A DNA stretch of 10,492 nt from Solirubrobacterales bacterium. GTDB taxonomy: Bacteria > Actinomycetota > Thermoleophilia > Solirubrobacterales > Solirubrobacteraceae. The notes under the pieces are model-generated. The model was given only the letters and a program-made list of their open reading frames with translations. It was not told where the DNA came from and made no database searches. Shown piece by piece: positions 5,350 to 10,492 of this stretch (positions are counted from its first letter, which is position 1; every line of letters starts with the position of its first letter). Where the stretch lies: the NCBI GenBank assembly GCA_015655225.1, contig JAATFK010000051.1, positions 1-10,492 on the forward strand, read 5' to 3'. Both the position numbers and the translations under genes were made by a program.

Positions 5350-7014
5350 ATGGACTGGCCAGGGACGGCCTCATCGCGGTTCGCCGCGTTGCTCGCGCTC
5401 GCGTCGCTCGTCTGCGTGACGCTCGCGGCTGGGCCGGCGCCCGCGCGCGCTGCCGCGCCGCTCTCGATCGCGGTGGACGGCAACCACTTCGTGGACGGCG
5501 ACGGGGCGACCGTCCGCCTGCTCGGGGTCAACCGGCCGAGCATGGAGTACGCCTGCATCCAGGGGTGGGGCTACGCCTCCGGCGACCCCGCCACCTCGGG
5601 ACCTGACGGCCAGCTCGGCGACGCCGACGCGGCCGCGATCGCCGCCTGGCACCCGACCGCCGTGCGGCTCCCGCTGAACGAGGACTGCTGGCTCGGCGAC
5701 GGCGGCTACCCGGGAAGCGGCACCGGCCTGACGGTCCAGGGCTACCGCGACGCGGTCACGAGCTACGTCGCGGCGCTGCACCGTCAGGGGCTCTACGTGA
5801 TCCTCGACCTCCACTGGACGGCGCCGGCGGGCGTCGCGGGCGACGGCCAGCGGGAGCTGCCCGACGCGCAGGCGACCGCCTTCTGGACCTCGGTCGCGAG
5901 CACCTTCCGCGACGACCCGGCGGTCGTCTTCGACGCCTTCAACGAGCCCTACTCTCGGGCCCCGTACCCGGTCGGCTGGGCGTGCTGGCGCGACGGCGGC
6001 TGTCCCGTGACGGACGCTCCCGACACTGACCCGACGTCGAGCGCGACCTACACGGCGGTCGGGATGCAGGCGCTCGTGACCGCGATCCGCGACGCCGGCG
6101 CGGCCCAGCCGATCCTGCTCGGCGGCCTCGACTACGCCAACGACCTGAGCGGCTGGCTCACGCACGAGCCGGTCGACCCGGCCGGCCAGCTGGCCGCCTC
6201 CTACCACGCCTACGAGGGCAAGGACTGCGCCTCCGCGAGCTGCTGGAGCACGACGATCGCCTCCGTCGCCGCGCACGTGCCGGTCGTGACCGGGGAGTTC
6301 GACCAGGACGGCTGCCCGGGGTCGACCTCCGACGGCTTCGACGACCGGCTGATGGACTGGGCCGACGGCGCCGGCGTCAGCTACCTCGCCTGGGGCTGGG
6401 TCCAGCCCGATCCGGGCACGGAGTGCGACCTGCACCTCGTGAGCGACTGGGGCGGGACGCCGGACGATCCGAACGGGACCGCCGTGCACGGGCGGCTGTT
6501 GGCGTTGTGGACTGCCGCGCAGGGGGCGCCGCCGCCGCCGGGTGATCCTCCGGGCGACACGACGACCGATCCGGCGCCGCCGGCGACCGACCCGGCGCCG
6601 GTGGCGACCAGTCCCGGTGCCGCGATCCCCTCCGCCGCGCCCGTGGCCACGAAGGGGGCGTCATCGGCGCCGCCCGACGAGCCGGGGCGTCCCGTTCCCG
6701 TTACCGCCGCCCGTCGCTCCGTCCGGCTGCACCTCGCGAGCGTGCACGTGCGCGGCCGGCGGCTGACGCTCGCCGGCAGCGTCGACGCGGCCTTCCATGG
6801 CCGCGTCGCGCTCCTGCTCGCCCTGCGCGGCGGCCACGCCGGCCGCGCGCGCCGGACGCTGCGCCATGCGCTCGCGGCCGGCGCCAACGGCCGCCTGCGG
6901 CTCACGCTGACGCTGCCGCGCGGCTGGCGACTCGTCCGCGTGACCGCGACCGCCGGGGGCGACGCGCGCTGGGTCAAGGCGCGCGTCGCCGCGACGCCGA
7001 CGCCGGTGCGCTGA
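5350..7014 (+). CDS. Secreted GH5-type glycoside hydrolase (cellulase family) with C-terminal accessory domain
   Basis: The product is 554 residues from the ATG at 5350. Residues 1-36 are a signal peptide (hydrophobic FAALLALASLVCVTLAAG, cleavage near ARA). Residues about 37-390 are a GH5-like retaining-glycosidase barrel: LLGVNRPSMEYACIQG (57-72), TAVRLPLNEDCWLG (103-116), YVILDLHWTAP (149-159), VVFDAFNEPY (192-201) with acid/base Glu199, SYHAYEGKDC (284-293), VVTGEFDQDGC (312-322) with nucleophile Glu316, and LAWGW (346-350). Eight or more Cys suggest disulfides, consistent with export. Residues about 393-450 are a Pro/Thr/Ala-rich linker. Residues 455-550 are a basic beta-rich domain I cannot assign. 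Substrate (cellulose, mannan or other beta-glycan) cannot be told. The GTG at 5341 would add three residues but lies in the promoter. The stop codon is inside a long hairpin. Confidence 0.85.
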   Translation: MDWPGTASSRFAALLALASLVCVTLAAGPAPARAAAPLSIAVDGNHFVDGDGATVRLLGVNRPSMEYACIQGWGYASGDPATSGPDGQLGDADAAAIAAWHPTAVRLPLNEDCWLGDGGYPGSGTGLTVQGYRDAVTSYVAALHRQGLYVILDLHWTAPAGVAGDGQRELPDAQATAFWTSVASTFRDDPAVVFDAFNEPYSRAPYPVGWACWRDGGCPVTDAPDTDPTSSATYTAVGMQALVTAIRDAGAAQPILLGGLDYANDLSGWLTHEPVDPAGQLAASYHAYEGKDCASASCWSTTIASVAAHVPVVTGEFDQDGCPGSTSDGFDDRLMDWADGAGVSYLAWGWVQPDPGTECDLHLVSDWGGTPDDPNGTAVHGRLLALWTAAQGAPPPPGDPPGDTTTDPAPPATDPAPVATSPGAAIPSAAPVATKGASSAPPDEPGRPVPVTAARRSVRLHLASVHVRGRRLTLAGSVDAAFHGRVALLLALRGGHAGRARRTLRHALAAGANGRLRLTLTLPRGWRLVRVTATAGGDARWVKARVAATPTPVR

Positions 7015-7036
7015 CCGGCGCCGGCGTCGCGGCGGC
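6985..7036. terminator. 23-bp near-perfect hairpin over the GH5 stop codon; likely bidirectional terminator
   Basis: Arm 6985-7007 pairs with arm 7014-7036 around the 6-nt loop GCGCTG. Of 23 positions, 21 are Watson-Crick, one is T-G (6986/7035) and one is A-C (7000/7021). The TGA of the GH5 gene (7012-7014) straddles loop and stem, and the stem ends 10 nt before the stop of the convergent lipoprotein frame. There is no T tract, so it would be an L-shaped or hairpin-only terminator of the type often proposed for GC-rich actinobacteria, or an mRNA 3'-end protector. Confidence 0.65.
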
Positions 7037-7046
7037 CACCCCGGGG

Positions 7047-7421
7047 CTACTTCGTCGTCGTCGCGTCCTTCAGCTGCTGCTGGGCGGCGTCGAGCTGCTT
7101 CTTGACGCTGTCCGGGACGTTCCCGTTCTTCTTGACCGCGTCGAGCGCCGTGCCGGCCGCCTTCGTGGCGTTGGTCTCGATCTTGTCGGCGCCGGCTCTC
7201 AGCTCCTTGTCGGCCTGCGCGGCGGTGATCTTGCCGTCTCTCAGCTCCTGCTGGATCTTGGCGGCCTTGGCCTGCAGGGCCGCGCCCTGCTGCTGCAGCT
7301 GCGTGCCGGTCTGCTGCTTGGCGACCTTGCTGTCGCCGCTGCTCCCACAGCCGGTCAGCGCTCCGAGGGCCGCGACGGCCGCGCGAGTCTCGTCTCAGTC
7401 TCAGTGCAGGCGCGAGCGCAC
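7047..7421 (-). pseudogene. Small lipoprotein-like gene without a usable start codon (pseudogene or sequence error)
   Basis: The open part (7394-7047) encodes 115 residues. It begins DETRAAVAALGALTGCGSSG: a short hydrophobic run ending in the lipobox LTGC (Cys codon 7347-7349), then a Ser/Gly-rich tether and about 90 residues rich in Ala, Lys, Gln and Asp (e.g. AAKIQQELRDGKITAAQADK and LDAAQQQLKDATTTK at the end), predicted helical or coiled coil. This is the look of a small surface lipoprotein of unknown function. No ATG, GTG or TTG occurs in the open frame. The nearest in-frame candidate is GTG at 7421, but two TGA codons (7401-7403 and 7395-7397) interrupt it. Both lie in the tandem repeat GTCTC-GTCTCA-GTCTCA (7387-7403, + strand). 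The coding character downstream is intact, so the lesion is recent, an error, or start usage is unusual. Confidence 0.65.
7387..7403. repeat. Short tandem repeat GTCTC-GTCTCA-GTCTCA
   Basis: There are three units, one of 5 nt and two of 6 nt. On the minus strand it reads as the GAGAC series containing both TGA codons that break the lipoprotein signal-peptide region. Gain or loss of a 5-nt unit would shift the reading frame. Confidence 0.7.
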
Positions 7422-7439
7422 GCGTCGCGGTCCGCCGGC

Positions 7440-7445
7440 TAGCCT
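7440..7445 (+). promoter_or_regulatory. Candidate -10 element for a leaderless DUF3891 transcript
   Basis: TAGCCT (TAnnnT) ends 6 nt before the ATG at 7452, and no Shine-Dalgarno sequence is present. The 8-mer GCTAGCCT around it (7438-7445) recurs at 8236-8243, upstream of the next gene. Confidence 0.5.
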
Positions 7446-7451
7446 TCCCCG

Positions 7452-8240
7452 ATGCTCGTGCGCGACGCCGGCGACGCCTGGCAGCTCGTCCTGCAGCCGC
7501 ACCACGCGGACCTCTGCGGGCAGTTCGCGCGGGCGTGGGGCGGCCCCGGCTTCGCGCCGCCCCAGCCGCTGGACGCGGTCGCGCTCGCGGCGACCCGCCA
7601 CGACGACGGCTGGGCGACCTGGGAGCGCCAGCCACGGCTCGACCCCGCTCACGGCCGGCCGCAGAGCTTCTTCGAGGTGCCGGTCCCCGTCCACCTCGCC
7701 TTCTACCGGGCCGGCGTCGAGGTCGTCCGCGACGAGGATCCCTACGCGGGGCTGCTCGTCTCGATGCATCTGAGCGGGCTCTACCGCGGCCGCTACGGCG
7801 TCACCTCGACGCCGCCGCGACAGCTGAGCGACGAGCTGCGCGGCCAGGTCGACGCGTTCGTGGCCGAGGAGGAGGCGCGCCAGGCGACGCTCGCGCGGCG
7901 GCTCGGCGTCGCGGAGCGGGAGCGCTGGACCAACTATGCGCTGCTGCAGGCCTTCGACGTCCTCTCGCTCCACTGCGGGCTCGCCGACCTCGAAGGCGGC
8001 ACCGCCTCCGCCACGATCGAGGGCGTGCCGACCGCCGACGGCACGCCGGCGCAGCTTGCGCTCGACGCGCTCGGGCCGTGGCGCGCGCGGCTCGCGCCCT
8101 ACCCGTTCCTCGCCAGCCCGGCGCGCTTCACGCTGGTCCGCCGCCTCCTCCCCAAGCGGGAGTGGAGCGGCGACGCCGACTTCCGGGAGGACCTGCACGC
8201 CGTCCCCTTCGAGACCGTCGAGCTGGCCTTCGAGCGCTAG
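7452..8240 (+). CDS. DUF3891 family protein (HD-domain-like His/Asp pattern)
   Basis: The product is 262 residues, cytoplasmic, with no signal peptide. It fits the DUF3891 family, which has no established function, over most of its length: the opening MLVRDAGDAWQLVLQPHHA, ATRHDDGW (47-54), LDPAHGRPQSFFEVP (63-77), DPYAGLLVSMHLSGLY (96-111) and NYALLQAFDVLSLHC (161-175). The spaced polar residues His17/His18, His50-Asp51, His106 and Asp169 recall the metal-binding pattern of HD-type phosphohydrolases, so a metal-dependent hydrolase is possible; this is an inference. It starts with a leaderless-type promoter and ends 12 nt before the acetamidase gene, with which it is probably co-expressed. Confidence 0.78.
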   Translation: MLVRDAGDAWQLVLQPHHADLCGQFARAWGGPGFAPPQPLDAVALAATRHDDGWATWERQPRLDPAHGRPQSFFEVPVPVHLAFYRAGVEVVRDEDPYAGLLVSMHLSGLYRGRYGVTSTPPRQLSDELRGQVDAFVAEEEARQATLARRLGVAERERWTNYALLQAFDVLSLHCGLADLEGGTASATIEGVPTADGTPAQLALDALGPWRARLAPYPFLASPARFTLVRRLLPKREWSGDADFREDLHAVPFETVELAFER

Positions 8241-8243
8241 CCT
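8238..8243 (+). promoter_or_regulatory. Possible internal -10 element upstream of the acetamidase gene
   Basis: TAGCCT repeats the hexamer of the DUF3891 promoter and overlaps that gene's TAG stop codon. It ends 9 nt before the ATG at 8253, a little long for a leaderless start. CGGAG at 8245-8249 could act as a closely placed Shine-Dalgarno. It may be chance, as TAG stops often create such hexamers. Confidence 0.3.
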
Positions 8244-8252
8244 CCGGAGCGC

Positions 8253-9176
8253 ATGGCGACCCACCACCTCGACGACCGCGCGCCGCACGCGTTCTGGGAC
8301 CGCGACCTGCCGCCGCGCGTGACGATCGCCCCCGGCGACGTCGTCGTCTTCGAGACGCTGGAGGGGACCGGCCAGGTCACCCGCGACAGCACCAGCGAGC
8401 AGCTCGGGGCGCTGCGCCAGGAGCTGATCCACGCGCTCACCGGCCCGGTCGCGATCGACGGTGCGCAGCCGGGGGACACGCTTGTCGTCGACGTGCTGTC
8501 GCTGGAGCACCACGGCTGGGGCTGGAACGGGATCTCGCCCAACTTCGGCCTGCTCGCCGAGGACTTCGAGCGCCCCTACCTGCACCACTACGTCCTCGAC
8601 GGCGACGTCTGCGTCTTCAACGACCGGATCAGCATCCCCTACGAGCCGTTCTGCGGCACGATGGGCGTCGCGCTCGCCGAGCCGGGTCGCTTCCTGACCG
8701 CGCCGCCGCGTCGCAACGGCGGCAACGTCGACATCCGCCACCTGACGCCGGGCGCGCGGCTGCGCCTGCCGGTGCTCGTCCCGGGCGGGCTCTTCTCCTG
8801 CGGCGACTGCCACGCGGCGCAGGGCGACGGGGAGGTCAACGGCAGCGGGATCGAGACCCCGATGACCGTGACGCTGCGCTTCGACCTGGAGCGCACCGAG
8901 ACCCGCGAGCTGACCTTCACGACGCCCGCCGGCCAGCCGCTCACGCGCGCCGGCTACGGCGGCTACTTCGTCACGACCGCCCACGGCCCCGACCTGTTCG
9001 CGAACGCGCAGAACGCCACTCGCTCCATGATCGATCACCTCGTCGCCGAGCACGGCCTCACGCGCGAGGAGGCCTACTGCCTCTGCGGCGCCGCCGTCGA
9101 CCTCAAGATCAGCGAGATCGTCGACGCGCCCAACTGGATCGTGTCGGCCTATCTCCCGCTGTCCATCTTCGGGTGA
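8253..9176 (+). CDS. Acetamidase/formamidase family protein (FmdA/AmdA)
   Basis: The product is 307 residues. Family members hydrolyse short amides such as formamide or acetamide to ammonia and the acid, in the cytoplasm. Family features are present in order: GDVVVFETLEGTGQVTRDST (28-47), GPVAIDGAQPGDTLVVDVL (64-82), CGTMGVALAEPG (134-145), GGNVDIRHLTPGARLRLPV (156-174), LFSCGDCHAAQGDGEVNGSG (180-199) and, near the end, EEAYCLCGAAVDLKISEIVD (272-291). The GDCHAAQGDGE loop holds the expected metal/active-site residues. Length is typical. Substrate preference cannot be read from the sequence. It follows the DUF3891 gene by 12 nt and meets the convergent RidA-family gene with only 7 nt between stops. 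Ammonia release fits the neighbouring peptidase/RidA theme. Confidence 0.92.
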   Translation: MATHHLDDRAPHAFWDRDLPPRVTIAPGDVVVFETLEGTGQVTRDSTSEQLGALRQELIHALTGPVAIDGAQPGDTLVVDVLSLEHHGWGWNGISPNFGLLAEDFERPYLHHYVLDGDVCVFNDRISIPYEPFCGTMGVALAEPGRFLTAPPRRNGGNVDIRHLTPGARLRLPVLVPGGLFSCGDCHAAQGDGEVNGSGIETPMTVTLRFDLERTETRELTFTTPAGQPLTRAGYGGYFVTTAHGPDLFANAQNATRSMIDHLVAEHGLTREEAYCLCGAAVDLKISEIVDAPNWIVSAYLPLSIFG

Positions 9177-9183
9177 GCGCCGC

Positions 9184-9552
9184 TCAGCGGATCCCGAGGA
9201 TCACGTCGATCTCGATCGCGACCGGGATCGCCGAGTGGACCGTCGTGCGGGCCGGGCGCGGCTCCGGGAACGCGGCGCGGAACGCCGCGTCGGCCTCGGG
9301 GGCGTCGCCCAGATCGCGCAGGTAGACGGTGACGCGCAGCGCGTCCGCGAGCGTCGCGCCGCCGGCCTGCGCCAGCGCGCTCAGGTTCGCGTAGACCTGC
9401 GCCGCCTGCTCCGCGAAGGGGCCGTCCACGAGCTGGCCGTCGAGCCGGCGCGGGGTCAGGCCGGAGGTCAGCAGCAGGTCGCCCCAGCGGATCGCCTGCG
9501 AGTAGCCGCCGGCGGGGGCGGGGGACTGGTCGGTCGTGATCGCGGATCGCAT
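9184..9552 (-). CDS. RidA family (YjgF/YER057c/UK114) enamine/imine deaminase-like protein
   Basis: The product is 122 residues, a full-length single-domain Rid protein, expected to form a trimer. Visible motifs are APAGGYSQAIRWGDLLLTSG (12-31), a central ANLSALAQAGGATLADALRVTVYL (55-78, in part), and the C-terminal PARTTVHS plus PVAIEIDVILG. Arg102 corresponds to the Arg that binds the substrate carboxylate in RidA, and Glu114 sits in the conserved IEIDVI segment, so deaminase activity is plausible. Which Rid subgroup it belongs to is not certain. A good Shine-Dalgarno AGGAG (9561-9565) lies 8 nt before the ATG and overlaps the end of the upstream peptidase gene, 4 nt away; the two form an operon. 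Confidence 0.92.
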   Translation of the reverse strand: MRSAITTDQSPAPAGGYSQAIRWGDLLLTSGLTPRRLDGQLVDGPFAEQAAQVYANLSALAQAGGATLADALRVTVYLRDLGDAPEADAAFRAAFPEPRPARTTVHSAIPVAIEIDVILGIR

Positions 9553-9556
9553 CGGG

Positions 9557-10492
9557 TCAGCTCCTGTCGGCGGCGGTGGCGCCCGGGGTCAGGTCGCCCC
9601 AGGCGGTGAAGAGCTCGCGCGCGGCGGCGACCCCGAGGTCGAGGTGGGCGACCCGCAGCCGCTCGCCGGGCGCGTGCACGTTGCCGTCGGGCAGGTCGAT
9701 CCCGCTCAGCAGCGTCGGGATCCCGCGCGCGCCGAGCGCCGCGAGGATCGGCAGCGAGCCGCCGGTTCGCACGAGCGCCGGGCGCGCGCCGAACCCGCGC
9801 GCGAGCGCGTCGAGCCCGCTGCGCAGCGCCGGCGCGTCGGGGTCGAAGGGACCGGCCGGCGGCGTGCGGGAGCCCCACGCGAGCGTCACCTCGGCGCCCG
9901 CCGGCGCCGCCTCGCGCAGCAGCGTGGCGAAGGCGTCGCCGATCGCCTCGACGTCCTGCCCGGGGGCGACGCGGACCGACAGCACGGCCTCGGCGACGGC
10001 CGGCACGACGTTCAGCTCGGCGTCGGTCACGCCGACCGTGATGCCGTGCACGTCGACCGCCGGCTCGGCCCACAGCCGCCGCCGGGTCGCCGCCCGCTCG
10101 CCCCAGCTCGCCAGCTCCGCCGCCGGGGGCACCGGGACGCCGGCGCGCAGCGCGGCCGGCAACGCGCCGCCGCCGGCGTCGGGCAGCACTGCGTCGAGCA
10201 TCCGCACGAGCGCGTGCGCGGCGTTCGGCGCGACGCCGCCGTGCACGCCGCTGTGGAGGTCGGCCGGGGCGGTCCGCACGCGCACGTGCAGCGACGCGAT
10301 CCCGCGCGTCGCGACGACGACCGCCGGCTCGCCCGGCCCGAGCATCGCGATGTCGAAGATCACGCACGCGTCGGCCGGCCCGCGGTCCGCGCGCAGCCAG
10401 TCGACCGCGGTGCGCCCGCCCGTCTCCTCCTCGGTGTCGCAGAGGATCCGCACGTTCACCGGCAGCCGGCCTGCATCGGCCAGCTCGAACGC
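9557..10492 (-). CDS. M20-family metallopeptidase/amidohydrolase, C-terminal part (partial)
   Basis: About 311 residues of the C-terminal part are inside the window; the frame is open through the right edge, 11 codons beyond the first internal GTG at 10459, which is not a real start. Family marks are RILCDTEEETGG with the catalytic/metal Glu pair, VIFDIAMLGPGEPAVVVATRG, the lid (dimerisation) domain beginning around LHSGVHGGVAPNAAHALVRM, ELNVVPAVAEAVLSVRV, RTGGSLPILAALGARGIPTLL and NVHAPGERL with the last metal-ligand His. The first ligands (HxD) are upstream of the window. The pattern is closest to dipeptidase/carnosinase-like M20 proteins: a cytoplasmic zinc enzyme cleaving dipeptides or N-acyl amino acids. 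It is translationally close to the RidA-family gene. Confidence 0.9.
   Translation of the reverse strand, partial: AFELADAGRLPVNVRILCDTEEETGGRTAVDWLRADRGPADACVIFDIAMLGPGEPAVVVATRGIASLHVRVRTAPADLHSGVHGGVAPNAAHALVRMLDAVLPDAGGGALPAALRAGVPVPPAAELASWGERAATRRRLWAEPAVDVHGITVGVTDAELNVVPAVAEAVLSVRVAPGQDVEAIGDAFATLLREAAPAGAEVTLAWGSRTPPAGPFDPDAPALRSGLDALARGFGARPALVRTGGSLPILAALGARGIPTLLSGIDLPDGNVHAPGERLRVAHLDLGVAAARELFTAWGDLTPGATAADRS

Noticed and set aside
2415..5558. A 1047-codon open frame on the minus strand, and other long minus-strand frames at 324-2132 and 7401-9053
   Set aside because: They run opposite well-supported genes, are extremely rich in Arg, Ala and Gly, show no family motif, and arise from the scarcity of stop codons in GC-rich DNA.
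6661..7635. 324-codon minus-strand frame spanning the lipoprotein region
   Set aside because: Its translation is Arg/Ala-rich with no motif and it overlaps two genes. The other minus frame encodes a clear lipobox and helical tail.
1..10492. Mobile elements, CRISPR arrays, tRNA/rRNA genes or defence systems
   Set aside because: No transposase, integrase, direct-repeat array, RNA gene signature or recognisable defence protein was found on either strand; composition is even throughout apart from the 2396-2489 intergenic region.

Overview
The window is very GC-rich (about 70% or more by eye), densely packed bacterial DNA. Base composition, codon use (third positions almost always G or C) and gene content suggest an actinobacterium. 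My best guess is the Thermoleophilia (Solirubrobacter/Conexibacter type); this is an inference from style, not from a marker gene.

Layout. (1) Positions 2-2089, + strand: the 3' end of kdpB (potassium-pumping P-type ATPase), then a stand-alone KdpD N-terminal sensor/USP protein without a histidine kinase, then a small membrane-anchored universal stress protein. All three are translationally packed (4-nt gap, then an ATGA overlap). No kdpC lies between kdpB and the KdpD-like gene. (2) Positions 2063-3548: an ArsR-type regulator (- strand) divergent from a PRISE-type short-chain reductase (+). Two copies of a 10-bp palindromic element sit in their shared intergenic region, probably the operators. 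The regulator's 3' end overlaps the end of the USP gene by 27 bp. (3) Positions 3666-7014: two consecutive secreted carbohydrate-active proteins. The first is a TIM-barrel hydrolase-like protein with an N-terminal Ig-like region and a C-terminal peptidoglycan-binding domain; the second is a GH5-type glycosidase with a Pro/Thr linker and an unassigned C-terminal domain. The second gene ends in a 23-bp hairpin that includes its stop codon. (4) Positions 7047-7421, - strand: a small lipoprotein-like reading frame with a good lipobox but no usable start codon and two in-frame TGA codons in a short tandem repeat. (5) Positions 7452-9176, +: a DUF3891-family protein and an acetamidase/formamidase, 12 nt apart. 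(6) Positions 9184-10492, -: a RidA-family protein downstream of an M20-family peptidase that runs off the window.

How it works together. The left end is a potassium/osmotic-stress module. The middle is a small repressor-controlled oxidoreductase unit followed by export of polysaccharide- or cell-wall-acting proteins. The right end holds amide and peptide hydrolysis plus imine/enamine clean-up, consistent with nitrogen scavenging. Several genes have a TAnnnT -10 hexamer 6-8 nt before the start codon, which points to leaderless transcripts.

I saw no tRNA, rRNA, CRISPR array, insertion sequence or phage gene. The most unusual items are the kinase-less KdpD plus anchored USP pair, the twin operator palindromes, the reductase lacking its family's catalytic Tyr, the 23-bp hairpin, and the start-less lipoprotein frame.
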